A stretch of 64,000 nucleotides of DNA from Paraburkholderia silviterrae (GTDB lineage: Bacteria; Pseudomonadota; Gammaproteobacteria; Burkholderiales; Burkholderiaceae), in assembly GCF_004353915.1 (NCBI RefSeq), contig NZ_SMRP01000004.1, positions 62,001 to 126,000 of the forward strand. The letters are read 5' to 3'. Made by a program: the position numbers and the translations under genes. Below the pieces are notes generated by a model. That model worked only from the letters and a program-made list of their open reading frames with translations, was not told the DNA's origin and ran no database searches. This document shows positions 1-9,803 of the stretch, piece after piece. Each line of letters opens with the position of its first letter. The first letter of the stretch is position 1.

Positions 1-413
1 CAGATCACGCCCGGGGCGATCTTTTCGATTGCGTCGGTGAGCTTGGCGTTGACCGGGCCCTTGCCGTCGATCGGGTTGCCGAGCGGATCGACCACGCGGC
101 CGATCAGTTCCGGGCCCACCGGCACTTCGAGAATGCGGCCCGTCGTCTTGACGATGTCGCCTTCCGAGATGTGCTCGTACTCGCCGAGAATCACGGCGCC
201 GACCGAGTCGCGCTCGAGGTTCAGCGCGAGGCCGAAGGTGTTGCCCGGGAATTCGAGCATTTCGCCCTGCATCACGTCCGACAGGCCGTGGATACGCACG
301 ATACCGTCGGTCACGGAGATCACGGTGCCTTGATTGCGAACGTCCGTGCTCGCTTCGAGGCCCTGGATCCGGCTCTTGATCAGCTCGCTGATCTCAGAGG
401 GATTGAGTTGCAT
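1..413 (-). CDS. atpA: ATP synthase F1 subunit alpha, N-terminal part (cut by window edge)
   Basis: The first 137 codons of the alpha subunit of F1Fo ATP synthase, the non-catalytic nucleotide-binding subunit of the cytoplasmic F1 head. The protein begins [16 protein letters not shown], the typical N-terminal helix that contacts the delta subunit, followed by the beta-barrel domain ([16 protein letters not shown]) and the start of the nucleotide-binding domain ([10 protein letters not shown]). The Walker A loop lies beyond the window. The ATG at 413-411 is 59 bases downstream of the atpH stop, in the normal atpH-atpA order. Truncation here is only the window boundary. Confidence 0.97.
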   Translation of the reverse strand, partial: MQLNPSEISELIKSRIQGLEASTDVRNQGTVISVTDGIVRIHGLSDVMQGEMLEFPGNTFGLALNLERDSVGAVILGEYEHISEGDIVKTTGRILEVPVGPELIGRVVDPLGNPIDGKGPVNAKLTDAIEKIAPGVI

Positions 414-472
414 TATTCGCTCCTGATGTTCAATTCTGTTGCGTGCCAGCCGCCGCGCCCACGCGTGGGCGC

Positions 473-1012
473 TCAGGCGGTCAGTGCCACCTGCATGCTG
501 GCGAGCCGCGCGCGGACCGAGGTATCGAGCACTTCGTCGCCGACCGTGACGCGCACGCCGCCGATGAGCGACTTGTCGATTTCAACAGCCGGCTTCAGCT
601 TGCATTTGAACTTGCGTTCGAGGCTGGCGACGAGCTCGTTCAACTGGGCACCCTCAAGCGGGAACGCGCTGACGATCAGCGCGTCCGCGGCGCCTGCCTT
701 GGCGTTCTTGAGCGCTTCGAACTGTGCGTGAATTTCCGGCAGCAGTTCCAGGCGGTGATTCGCGACCAGCATCTGCACGAAGTTCTTCGCCTCGGGCGCA
801 TCCTTGAGAGGGGACTTCACCGCCGCGAGCAGGAGCTCGACGACCTGTGCATGGCTCACTTTCGGGCTCGTCGCGACCGACAGCACCTCGGGCAAGGCCG
901 CAACCTGTGCCAGCTCCGCGACGAGCGTGGACCAGGCGGCGGTGTCACCAGCTTCGGCCACGCCAAACAACGCTTCTGCGTACGGGCGGGCGATGGTTGC
1001 AAGTTCGGCCAT
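473..1012 (-). CDS. atpH: ATP synthase F1 subunit delta
   Basis: Delta subunit, 179 residues, the normal family length. It sits on top of F1 and joins it to the peripheral stalk formed by AtpF. The N-terminal six-helix domain starts [16 protein letters not shown], with the conserved ARPYAxALF motif, and the C-terminal signature [20 protein letters not shown] is present near residues 150-170. Only 2 bases separate its start from the atpF stop, so the two are probably translationally coupled. Confidence 0.97.
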   Translation of the reverse strand: MAELATIARPYAEALFGVAEAGDTAAWSTLVAELAQVAALPEVLSVATSPKVSHAQVVELLLAAVKSPLKDAPEAKNFVQMLVANHRLELLPEIHAQFEALKNAKAGAADALIVSAFPLEGAQLNELVASLERKFKCKLKPAVEIDKSLIGGVRVTVGDEVLDTSVRARLASMQVALTA

Positions 1013-1014
1013 GA

Positions 1015-1485
1015 TCAGAGCTCGGCTTTCAGTTGATTCAGCAGTTCGGCATGTGCCGTCTGGTCGACTTCGCGCTTCAGAATCTGTTCGGCGCCTTGTA
1101 CGGCAAGTGCCGCGACCTGGCCACGCAGCGCTTCGCGTGCCTTCACGACCTGCTGGTCGGCGTCGGCCTTTGCTTGAGCAATGATGCGTGCCGCTTCGGC
1201 GTGTGCCTGGGCCTTGATTTCTTCTGCGACGGCCTGTGCGCGCTTCTCAGCGTCTGCGATGCGGCTTTGACCCTCGTTACGGGCCGTAGCGAGTTCTTCG
1301 CCGACGCGCTTGTGCGCAGCTTCGAGTTCCGCCTTGCCCTTTTCCGCGGCGGCGAGGCCGTCCGCGATCTTCTTCGAGCGCTCGTCGAGGGCGTTGACCA
1401 ACGGTGGCCACACGAATTTCATCGTGAACCACGCGAGGATCAGGAACACGACCATTTGCGCAAACAGGGTTGCGTTGAGATTCAC
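1015..1485 (-). CDS. atpF: ATP synthase Fo subunit b
   Basis: Peripheral-stalk subunit b, 156 residues, usual length. It has one N-terminal membrane segment (about residues 8-26, [19 protein letters not shown]) followed by a long charged, alanine-rich helix that dimerises as a coiled coil and reaches up to the delta subunit. It follows atpE after a 142-base spacer that contains a stem-loop, and precedes atpH in the standard order. Confidence 0.97.
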   Translation of the reverse strand: MNLNATLFAQMVVFLILAWFTMKFVWPPLVNALDERSKKIADGLAAAEKGKAELEAAHKRVGEELATARNEGQSRIADAEKRAQAVAEEIKAQAHAEAARIIAQAKADADQQVVKAREALRGQVAALAVQGAEQILKREVDQTAHAELLNQLKAEL

Positions 1486-1528
1486 GGTGTTTCCTTTTAC
1501 GTTGCTATTCCGGGGAGTTGAAACGGCA

Positions 1529-1563
1529 AGGCGCTCATCGGTTGTGAAACTCGATCAGCGCCT
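1529..1563 (-). promoter_or_regulatory. Stem-loop between atpE and atpF
   Basis: Arms AGGCGCT (1529-1535) and AGCGCCT (1557-1563) continue, after one mismatch, into ATCG/CGAT, leaving an 11-base loop. It lies in the 142-base spacer downstream of atpE. There is no T-run, so it looks like an mRNA-stabilising or partial-attenuation element rather than a full terminator. The c subunit is needed in about ten copies per complex, which would fit protection of the atpE message. The function is inferred. Confidence 0.5.
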
Positions 1564-1627
1564 CGTCACCCGTTCCGCTCTGCGCCCGCATCTATGGTTA
1601 TAGCTCGGGCGCAACCTTCCAGGGAAC

Positions 1628-1933
<306 letters not shown>

Positions 1934-1965
1934 TTATAGAACTGCAAATCTGGTTTGACGAGCAC

Positions 1966-2919
<954 letters not shown>

Positions 2920-3004
2920 TCATAGCCCAACATGTGCCAACCGCTTGCCACTTCGATCGCTTCGACGCCTCTCACACGAAAGGCGGCGCGATGTCAGCGA
3001 CGGG

Positions 3005-3649
3005 TCAGCGCCACGCGAGCGCGATCCAGTATGTCTTCAATGCGATCAGGTACGTGACGAGCAACGGGATCCACTGCACGTCGCGATACCAGAACGCGAT
3101 GGCAACGAACATCGCAATCGTCGCCCCCATCTTGAACGCTTCGCCGAGCATCCAGTTAAACACGGTGCCGGCCTTGCTCAACTGCTTCAGGCGCGCCGCG
3201 AACAGCGCACCGGGTATCCAGCAGATCGCTCCGCCGAGCAGCGCGGACAGCACCACAGCGTCCGGCGCAGCCACCCCCGGTGGCTTATAGAACAGCCACC
3301 ACAACAACGCAGCAACCAGGGACAAAACCACTTGCGCTGCCACGACACGAAACGGCGTGACGCGCGACGGGCGGCTCACCTGTGCGCCGAAGAGTTGCTC
3401 GGCTTCGGTCCGGGTGAGCGGAACGATGTCGTTGTTATCTTGCTGGTCGGCGTCCAACTGATCCCACCGCGCGTTGTGATCCGAAGTGCGATCAGCGTGA
3501 CGCTCCGCATTGGGATCATGGCGCACGGAAGCGGCCTTTCCTTGCTCCGGACCTGCACCCTGCTCCTTGCTGGATGCTTCGGTTCCGCGTTGCGGACCTT
3601 CGGGCCCTTCATGCGCCTCTGGCGCTTCGTCTGGCCTCTGACCCACCAT
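3005..3649 (-). CDS. atpI: ATP synthase accessory protein AtpI with long hydrophilic N-terminus
   Basis: First gene of the atp operon, 214 residues. The C-terminal half is a typical AtpI: four hydrophobic segments (VVLSLVAALLWWLFY; AVVLSALLGGAICWIPGALFA; MGATIAMFVAIAFWY; IPLLVTYLIALKTYWIALA) with the conserved NWMLGEAFKMG stretch. AtpI helps assemble the c ring and is not part of the mature enzyme. Unusually, about 100 charged, probably disordered residues (rich in E, Q, D, H) precede the membrane part; common AtpI proteins are near 130 residues. The ATG at 3649 was chosen because the reading frame further upstream runs into the promoter. Confidence 0.85.
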   Translation of the reverse strand: MVGQRPDEAPEAHEGPEGPQRGTEASSKEQGAGPEQGKAASVRHDPNAERHADRTSDHNARWDQLDADQQDNNDIVPLTRTEAEQLFGAQVSRPSRVTPFRVVAAQVVLSLVAALLWWLFYKPPGVAAPDAVVLSALLGGAICWIPGALFAARLKQLSKAGTVFNWMLGEAFKMGATIAMFVAIAFWYRDVQWIPLLVTYLIALKTYWIALAWR

Positions 3650-3728
3650 TGCGTTATTCCGGATATTTGGCTTCCGCCTATTTTCTTGCAACGCGCTTAC
3701 GGCGCCGCCAACCAAATAAATCCGGGCG

Positions 3729-3757
3729 ATTGTAAGCGATAGTTGCAGCCAATTCAA
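3729..3757 (-). promoter_or_regulatory. Probable sigma70 promoter of the atp operon
   Basis: Read on the minus strand: -35 TTGAAT (3757-3752), a 17-base spacer, and -10 TACAAT (3734-3729). Transcription would begin near 3722, about 70 bases upstream of the atpI start. Both boxes are close to consensus and the spacing is ideal. Confidence 0.65.
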
Positions 3758-3934
3758 GACTTTAGGCCGTTCAATAACACGTATGAAATGCTACTTCATC
3801 ATGCGGAAAACTCACCATTACGCGACAGGTAACGCCAACTGTAAGGAAGCGCCGGACCGTCAGGAGAGCCAAGCAAAACGGGGCGCGATTTTACCCTGGA
3901 ACGGCGCGTGTGAAGGCATTTTGTCGTTTTTCCG

Positions 3935-5083
3935 TCAGAGAAAAAACAACACCAGTCCGCCGCCAAATACGGCGACTACCCAGAACGGGATAGCGATCAA
4001 ATGAAACGGCAGCCATACGCCGCGCTCGCCCGAGAGGCGCACGGCGATGAGATTCGCTAGCGAGCCAATAGCGAGTCCGAAGCCGCCGACGCTCACGCCG
4101 AACGCCAGCGCGCGCCAGTCGTGCGTGAAACCGGCGAGCACGATGGCAGCAGGCACGTTGCTGATCGCCTGTGAGAGCACGGCGCCCGCGGCATAGGCGC
4201 GTAACGGGGACTGCAACCCGAGGTTCGCAAGCGCGTGATGGATCCACGGCAGCGCGGCGGCGCTGCGCAGTACGATGAACATCAGAATGAAGATCAGCAG
4301 CAGTAGCCAGTCGATCTTCAGTACGATGCGCGAGCGCCAGATGAGGAAACCCACGCCGACGCCGGCCAGCGCAATGCCCGCGCGATGCGTGTCGGCGAGC
4401 AGCACGAATGCAACGAAAAGCAATGTGGCGACGCCAGCCAACGCGCGATCGACCGGATGCCTTTGCACGTCCTTCGTCAAATCGAGTGGTCTCGGCCGGA
4501 ACAGCAGCGCCGCGAGCGCGAACAGCAGCACCATGAGCAGCGCGCACAGCGGCGCAAGCGCCGCAACGAAGCGACCAAATGACGCACCACTCAGTTGCCA
4601 GAGAAACAGGTTTTGCGGGTTGCCGAGCGGCGTGAGCACCGAGCCTGCGTTCACGGCAAGCGCGATCACGATTACAAATCGCTTTAATGGCAGCGGCGTG
4701 AGCTGGTGCAGCGAAAGCACGAGCGGCACGACGACGAAGAGCGCGACATCGTTCGTCACCACCATCGAGAGCGCCGCTGCGAACGCGACAAGGAGGAAAG
4801 CCAGCGCTCGCTCGGAGCGGATCCGGTGCACAAGCCGATGCGCCGCCCAAGTCAGGAATCCTGAATATTCGAGCGCCTTGGTGAGAATCAGCAGTCCGGC
4901 GAGCGTCATCACCGTTTGCCAGTCGACTAACGCGGGGAGCGTAGACCACGCGCGCGGCGCGCAAATCTGCAGCACCACGAGCGCGGCGACGAGTATCGAG
5001 AGGACCGGCTCGGCGAGCGCGAACGCGCCGAGCCAGCAAAGCAGGCTTAACGGGCCGCGCGTGGCGGCATCGGATTCACGCAC
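3935..5083 (-). CDS. SLC13/ArsB-like anion permease
   Basis: Integral membrane protein of 382 residues with ten or eleven hydrophobic segments. It carries ion-transporter superfamily hallmarks: VVTNDVALFVVVPL near residue 110 and GSVLTPLGNPQNLFLW near residue 160, the latter the NPQN turn seen in the CitMHS/ArsB/DASS group. The substrate cannot be told from sequence; dicarboxylate, citrate, sulfate or arsenite are all possible. It starts with GTG at 5083, only 23 bases after parB stops, so it may be read from the par transcript. There is no clear ribosome-binding site. Confidence 0.8.
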   Translation of the reverse strand: MRESDAATRGPLSLLCWLGAFALAEPVLSILVAALVVLQICAPRAWSTLPALVDWQTVMTLAGLLILTKALEYSGFLTWAAHRLVHRIRSERALAFLLVAFAAALSMVVTNDVALFVVVPLVLSLHQLTPLPLKRFVIVIALAVNAGSVLTPLGNPQNLFLWQLSGASFGRFVAALAPLCALLMVLLFALAALLFRPRPLDLTKDVQRHPVDRALAGVATLLFVAFVLLADTHRAGIALAGVGVGFLIWRSRIVLKIDWLLLLIFILMFIVLRSAAALPWIHHALANLGLQSPLRAYAAGAVLSQAISNVPAAIVLAGFTHDWRALAFGVSVGGFGLAIGSLANLIAVRLSGERGVWLPFHLIAIPFWVVAVFGGGLVLFFL

Positions 5084-5106
5084 CGGGAACGAGGACGAGC
5101 CTCAAA

Positions 5107-5994
5107 TCAAACAGCGGTCTCGCCGCGCAGGCGAATCAAAATGCCGTCGAGTGCATCGAGGTCGCCGAAGTCGACCGTGAGCTGACCGCGCCCTCGCCGG
5201 CCGAGCTTGATTCTGACCGCTGCGGCCAGCAAATCAGACAGCTCCTCTTCGAGGCGACGCGTGTCGCGGCCACCGTCGTGCGCCGCCTTTGCCTTCACCG
5301 CCGGCGCGGCTTTGGTGGTGGTCGAAACGAGCTTCTCCGTTTCACGCACCGACATGCGCTTGTTGACCACCTGATTGGCGAGCACGATCTGCGTGGCGGC
5401 GTCCACCGCAAGCAACGCGCGCGCGTGGCCCATGTCGAGATCGCCTGCGAGCAGCATGGTCTGCACCGGCGCGGCCAGATTCAGAAGACGCAGCAGGTTC
5501 GACACCGCGCTGCGCGAGCGCCCCACCGACTCGGCGGCCTGCTCGTGCGTGAAACTGAATTCATCGAGCAGACGCTGGATGCCCTGCGCCTCTTCGAGCG
5601 GATTCAGGTCTTCGCGCTGAATGTTCTCGATCAGCGCCATCGCGGCGGCGGCCTGGTCGGGCACATCCTTCACGAGCACCGGCACTTCCTTGAGCCCGGC
5701 AATGTGCGCCGCGCGGAAGCGCCGCTCGCCCGCAATGATCTCGTAGCGCTCGGGTCCGACCGGACGCACGAGGATTGGCTGCATCAGCCCCTGCGCGCGA
5801 ATGCTCGCCGCAAGCTCCTGCAGCGCGCCTTCGTCCATGCGCGTACGCGGCTGGTACTTGCCGGCCTGCATCTGCGTGAGCGCAAGCGTGTTGGGCGCGC
5901 CATCGATCTTCACCGCTTCGGTGATGTCCGCGCTGCCGCCGAGCAATGCTTCCAGTCCTCGGCCCAGCCCCTTCTTCCGTGCTACTGCGTTCAT
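5107..5994 (-). CDS. parB: Chromosome partitioning protein ParB (CTPase clamp)
   Basis: ParB/Spo0J, 295 residues. It binds parS and loads as a CTP-dependent sliding clamp that organises and segregates the origin region. Visible parts are the N-terminal ParA-stimulating segment (MNAVARKKGLGRGLEALLG), the CTPase motif GERRFRAAHIAG near residue 90, ENIQREDLNPLEEAQG, the helix-turn-helix FTHEQAAESVGRSRSAVSNL around residues 148-167, and a C-terminal dimerisation domain. It follows parA after a 19-base gap. Two perfect parS sites lie 2.2 and 3.8 kb away. Confidence 0.97.
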   Translation of the reverse strand: MNAVARKKGLGRGLEALLGGSADITEAVKIDGAPNTLALTQMQAGKYQPRTRMDEGALQELAASIRAQGLMQPILVRPVGPERYEIIAGERRFRAAHIAGLKEVPVLVKDVPDQAAAAMALIENIQREDLNPLEEAQGIQRLLDEFSFTHEQAAESVGRSRSAVSNLLRLLNLAAPVQTMLLAGDLDMGHARALLAVDAATQIVLANQVVNKRMSVRETEKLVSTTTKAAPAVKAKAAHDGGRDTRRLEEELSDLLAAAVRIKLGRRGRGQLTVDFGDLDALDGILIRLRGETAV

Positions 5995-6013
5995 CGTGCG
6001 TCTCCAGTCTGCG

Positions 6014-6784
6014 TCAGAGTGCGCGTACGCGCTCGATCATTTCCGCGCCGAATTGCACATAGGCCTGCGCGCCGCGCGACGCGCGGTCGAACACCACGCC
6101 CGGCAAGCCGTAGCTGGGCGCTTCCGCAAGGCGGACGTTGCGCGGAATCACCGCGTCGAACACCTTGTCGCCAAAGTGCTCCTTCAATTGCTCCGATACC
6201 TGTTGCTGCAACGTAATGCGCGGATCGAACATCACGCGCAAAAGACCGATCACCTTCAGGTCGCGATTCATGTTCGCGTGCACCTGCTTGATCGTATTGA
6301 CGAGGTCCGAGAGGCCCTCGAGTGCGAAGTACTCGCACTGCATCGGAATCACGACACCATGCGCCGCGCACAGCCCGTTGAGCGTGAGCAAGGACAACGC
6401 CGGCGGGCAGTCGATCAACACGAAGTCGTATTCGTCGTCGACCTCGGCGAGCGCACTCCTCAGGCGGCGCTCGCGCTGATCGACCGACACCAGCTCCACC
6501 TCGGCGCCGGCCAGCTCGCGGTTGGCGGGCAGCACGTCGTAGCCCACCTGCTCCGGACGCGTGCGCGCTTGCGGCACCGTCACGCCGTCGACGAGGACTT
6601 CATAAACCGTGTTCTCGCACGCCGCCTTGTCGATGCCACTGCCCATCGTGGCATTGCCCTGCGGGTCGAGATCGATGAGAAGGACACGTTGTCCCTGCGA
6701 TGCGAGGCTCGCGGCGAGATTGACCGTTGTCGTCGTCTTGCCGACGCCGCCCTTCTGGTTCGCAACGCAGAAGATTTTTGCCAT
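6014..6784 (-). CDS. parA: Chromosome partitioning ATPase ParA (Soj)
   Basis: ParA/MinD-family ATPase of 256 residues that binds DNA non-specifically as an ATP dimer and moves ParB-parS complexes. The deviant Walker A KGGVGKTTT (residues 11-19) with the signature lysine is present, as is Walker B (FVLIDCPPALSLLT) and the MQCEYFALEGL switch region. The protein is short, lacking the N-terminal HTH of plasmid ParA, so it is the chromosomal Soj type. It lies between rsmG and parB, the standard origin-proximal context. Confidence 0.97.
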   Translation of the reverse strand: MAKIFCVANQKGGVGKTTTTVNLAASLASQGQRVLLIDLDPQGNATMGSGIDKAACENTVYEVLVDGVTVPQARTRPEQVGYDVLPANRELAGAEVELVSVDQRERRLRSALAEVDDEYDFVLIDCPPALSLLTLNGLCAAHGVVIPMQCEYFALEGLSDLVNTIKQVHANMNRDLKVIGLLRVMFDPRITLQQQVSEQLKEHFGDKVFDAVIPRNVRLAEAPSYGLPGVVFDRASRGAQAYVQFGAEMIERVRAL

Positions 6785-6866
6785 CTTTCGTGTGTCCCTT
6801 TTACTGCCTTAGAAAGTTTGCTTACGTTATAGCGCACCCGCTATCGGACGCGCTATTCGGCTTTTC

Positions 6867-6924
6867 GGCCTGGGCCATCCGGCCTGGGCCATTCAGGCCT
6901 GGGCCACCCGGCTTGGGCTATCCC
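6867..6924. repeat. Four-unit tandem repeat between rsmG and parA
   Basis: Four head-to-tail copies of 14 or 15 bases: GGCCTGGGCCATCC (6867), GGCCTGGGCCATTCA (6881), GGCCTGGGCCACCC (6896) and GGCTTGGGCTATCCC (6910). The core GGCCTGGGCC is itself nearly palindromic. It lies in the 170-base gap in front of parA, upstream of the parA start. No known function. Confidence 0.85.
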
Positions 6925-6954
6925 GTTCAGTGAACCACGCTACTGTGTCAGCGA

Positions 6955-7653
6955 TCAGGCGGTAGTTGCCGGTTCGATTAACACCTCGGTCAGATGCCGT
7001 TCCGCGTCGAGCATCGGCACCGCGAGGCGGATCGTTTGCACCGCTCGCGCGCCGGCCGGCAAACGCTCGATCTCGCCTTCGGGCCGTACGCCCTTCATCG
7101 CCCAGATCGCTCCACCGTCCGCAACGAGGTGACGGGCCAGTGTAACGAAATCGGCGAGCTCCGCGAATGCCCGCGAGACGATCAAATCGAATTTTTTTGG
7201 CACTTCGACACCGGGACGCAGCGTTTCGACGCGCCCCGTCACCACGGAGAGATTCGTGAGGCCCAGTTCTGCCTTGGCCTGCGACTGGAACGCCGACTTC
7301 TTCTGCACGATGTCGTTCAACGTGACTTGCCAGTCAGGTCGCGCAATCGCCAGCACGATGCCGGGCAAACCACCGCCCGAGCCGACGTCGAGCACCGCGG
7401 CATCGGCGCGCGCTGGCAAGTGCGGCAGGATCGAAAGCGAATCGAGGATGTGCTGAATCAGCATCTGGCGCGGATCTCGGATCGCCGTCAGGTTGTAGAC
7501 GGCGTTCCACTTCGCCAGCAATGCGACGTAGGCCAGCAGTTGTTCGTGTTGCCGCTCGCTCAAGTCGAGGGAGAGCGCTTGCGCGCCCTCCTTCAGCAAT
7601 TGCGCGAGTGCGTCGCGGTCCGCGATGCCGGGTTGCCGTGCGCGGCCCGTCAT
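6955..7653 (-). CDS. rsmG: 16S rRNA (guanine527-N7)-methyltransferase
   Basis: RsmG (GidB), 232 residues, methylates G527 in the 530 loop of 16S rRNA using S-adenosylmethionine. The SAM-binding loop [16 protein letters not shown] is at about residues 91-106, preceded by the family motif [23 protein letters not shown] (split here as [12 protein letters not shown] and QHILDSLS). Its ATG overlaps the mnmG stop by four bases (ATGA), so translation is probably coupled. Confidence 0.97.
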   Translation of the reverse strand: MTGRARQPGIADRDALAQLLKEGAQALSLDLSERQHEQLLAYVALLAKWNAVYNLTAIRDPRQMLIQHILDSLSILPHLPARADAAVLDVGSGGGLPGIVLAIARPDWQVTLNDIVQKKSAFQSQAKAELGLTNLSVVTGRVETLRPGVEVPKKFDLIVSRAFAELADFVTLARHLVADGGAIWAMKGVRPEGEIERLPAGARAVQTIRLAVPMLDAERHLTEVLIEPATTA

Positions 7654-9608
7654 TGAGCCACCGGCGTGTTGTCGGTGCCCTGATCGGACGAACTCTGACG
7701 GCGGCGACCGAGGCCGCGCTTGAGGTGAACCATCAGCAGCGAGATTGCGGCAGGTGTGATGCCCGAGATGCGCGACGCCTGGCCGATCGTTTCGGGACGG
7801 AATTGATCCAGCTTCTGACGCGCCTCGAACGACAAGCCGCGCACCTCAGCGTAATCGATGCCCTCGGGTAGCCGCGTATTCTCGTGCGCGCCATTGCGCT
7901 CGATTTCATCGGCCTGACGGTCGATATAGCCCTGATATTTGATGCCGATCTCGATCTGTTCCTTGATCTGGGCAAGCAGGACCTCATCGTCGGCAAGCGG
8001 TGCTTCAGGCGCACAAGCGCCCTCGCGCAGACCGCACACACCGTCGTAGTTCACGCCAGGACGGCGAAGCAGATCAGCAAGGTTGTATTCGCGATCGATT
8101 GGCTTGCCCAGCAGGGCGGTCGCCTCTTCCGCGCCAAGCGTCTTCGGATTCACCCACGTCGACTTCAGGCGTTCTGTTTCACGTGAAACAGCATCGCGCT
8201 TGCGGCTGAATGCGTCCCAGCGGACGTCGTCGACGACGCCCAGTTCGCGGCCAATTTCCGTCAGACGCATGTCGGCGTTGTCCTCGCGCAGGCTCAGACG
8301 ATATTCGGCACGGCTCGTAAACATGCGGTACGGCTCCGAAACGCCGCGCGTCACCAGATCGTCGACCAGTACGCCGAGGTACGCCTGATCGCGACGCGGA
8401 CACCACGCGTCCTTGCCCTGCACCTGCAGGCCGGCATTGATACCCGCAAGCAGGCCTTGCGCTGCGGCCTCTTCGTAGCCCGTCGTGCCATTGATCTGGC
8501 CCGCAAAAAACAGGCCATTGATGACCTTCGTTTCCAGCGATGCCTTCAGGCCACGCGGATCGAAGTAGTCGTACTCGATCGCATAGCCCGGGCGCAGGAT
8601 ATGGGCATGCTCGAGCCCGCGCATCGAATGCACGAGCTCGAGTTGAACGTCGAACGGCAGGCTCGTCGAGATCCCGTTCGGGTAGAACTCGTTGGTCGTG
8701 AGGCCTTCCGGTTCCAGGAAGATCTGATGCGATTCCTTCGAGGCAAAGCGGTGAATCTTGTCTTCAATCGACGGGCAATAGCGCGGCCCCACCCCTTCGA
8801 TCACGCCTGTATACATAGGCGAGCGGTCGAGACCGCCGCGAATGATGTCGTGCGTGCGCTCGTTGGTGTGCGTCACCCAGCACGGAATCTGCTGCGGATG
8901 CTGGTCCGCCCTGCCGAGGAACGAGAAGACCGGCACCGGATCGAGGTCGCCCGGCTGCTCTTCGAGCACCGAAAAATCGATCGAGCGGCCATCGATACGC
9001 GGCGGCGTGCCCGTCTTGAGCCGGCCTTGCGGCAGCTTCAGCTCCTTCAGGCGTGCGGACAGCGTCACAGCCGCCGGATCTCCAGCGCGACCGCCTGTGT
9101 AGTTGTTCAGGCCCACGTGAATCTTGCCGTCGAGGAACGTCCCCGCCGTCAGCACCACGGCGCGCGCGCGGAAGCGGATACCCACCTGCGTCACGGCCCC
9201 GACCACGCGGTCGCCTTCGACCATCAGGTCCTCCACCGCCTGCTGGAACAGCCAGAGATTCGGCTGATTCTCGAGGCGTCGACGGATCGCCGCCTTGTAC
9301 AGGATGCGGTCGGCCTGAGCGCGCGTCGCACGCACGGCTGGGCCCTTGGACGAATTGAGGATGCGGAACTGGATGCCGCCCTCGTCGGTGGCAGCGGCCA
9401 TCGCGCCACCTAGCGCGTCGACTTCCTTGACCAGATGGCCCTTGCCAATGCCGCCGATCGACGGATTGCAGCTCATCTGACCGAGTGTTTCGATGTTGTG
9501 CGTGAGCAGGAGCGTCTTGACGCCCATGCGGGCGGCGGCAAGCGCTGCCTCGGTGCCGGCGTGACCGCCGCCGACGACGATTACGTCAAACTCTGTGGGA
9601 AAAAGCAT
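7650..9608 (-). CDS. mnmG: tRNA uridine-5-carboxymethylaminomethyl modification enzyme MnmG
   Basis: MnmG (GidA), 652 residues, an FAD- and NADH-dependent protein that with MnmE modifies wobble uridines of tRNA. The FAD motif [16 protein letters not shown] is at the N-terminus and the folate/FAD-proximal [18 protein letters not shown] follows near residue 46. The ATG at 9608 gives [14 protein letters not shown]; an in-frame start six codons upstream is less likely. A perfect parS site is embedded at 8175-8190, encoding VSRET; the protein frame is unaffected. A TATAAT-like -10 lies at 9679-9674. Confidence 0.97.
   Translation of the reverse strand: MLFPTEFDVIVVGGGHAGTEAALAAARMGVKTLLLTHNIETLGQMSCNPSIGGIGKGHLVKEVDALGGAMAAATDEGGIQFRILNSSKGPAVRATRAQADRILYKAAIRRRLENQPNLWLFQQAVEDLMVEGDRVVGAVTQVGIRFRARAVVLTAGTFLDGKIHVGLNNYTGGRAGDPAAVTLSARLKELKLPQGRLKTGTPPRIDGRSIDFSVLEEQPGDLDPVPVFSFLGRADQHPQQIPCWVTHTNERTHDIIRGGLDRSPMYTGVIEGVGPRYCPSIEDKIHRFASKESHQIFLEPEGLTTNEFYPNGISTSLPFDVQLELVHSMRGLEHAHILRPGYAIEYDYFDPRGLKASLETKVINGLFFAGQINGTTGYEEAAAQGLLAGINAGLQVQGKDAWCPRRDQAYLGVLVDDLVTRGVSEPYRMFTSRAEYRLSLREDNADMRLTEIGRELGVVDDVRWDAFSRKRDAVSRETERLKSTWVNPKTLGAEEATALLGKPIDREYNLADLLRRPGVNYDGVCGLREGACAPEAPLADDEVLLAQIKEQIEIGIKYQGYIDRQADEIERNGAHENTRLPEGIDYAEVRGLSFEARQKLDQFRPETIGQASRISGITPAAISLLMVHLKRGLGRRRQSSSDQGTDNTPVAQ
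8175..8190. other. parS site inside mnmG
   Basis: The 16-base palindrome TGTTTCACGTGAAACA exactly fits the broadly conserved chromosomal parS consensus bound by ParB. It lies within the mnmG coding region, in the segment coding for A-V-S-R-E-T-E-R, 2.2 kb from parB. Such a perfect match is not expected by chance in a 64-kb GC-rich sequence. Confidence 0.92.
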
Positions 9609-9673
9609 GGCGGGGACCTCACGCACGGACGAATGGACCGCGTGAGCCTTCTCAGAAAAAGTGGTATGCGCGA

Positions 9674-9679
9674 ATTATA
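9674..9679 (-). promoter_or_regulatory. Possible -10 element for mnmG
   Basis: On the minus strand the sequence is TATAAT, about 65 bases upstream of the mnmG start. No good -35 element is found at 16-18 bases, so the promoter assignment is tentative. Confidence 0.3.
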
Positions 9680-9732
9680 ACGGTTTCGGGTTTTAAGCCG
9701 TTCGCACCCGAATTTCGTTCCACGCTCAAACG

Positions 9733-9767
9733 AAAAAAAGCGGCGTGTTTCACGTGAAACACGCCGC
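9733..9767 (-). terminator. Rho-independent terminator of the livHMGF transcript, built around parS
   Basis: A perfect 28-base palindrome (9740-9767) consists of parS plus six extra G+C-rich bases on each side. On the minus strand it is followed by seven T residues (the A-run at 9733-9739). It lies 37 bases after the livF stop, exactly where a terminator is expected. The plus strand also has TTTT just after the stem, so it could work weakly in both directions. Confidence 0.8.
9746..9761. other. parS site in the mnmG-livF intergenic region
   Basis: Second exact TGTTTCACGTGAAACA, 1.57 kb from the copy in mnmG and 3.75 kb from the end of parB. It forms the centre of a terminator hairpin. ParB should bind it as duplex DNA. 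Confidence 0.93.
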
Positions 9768-9803
9768 CGTTTTCTGCAGAGGTTGACGAGATCAGTCCGC
9801 TAA

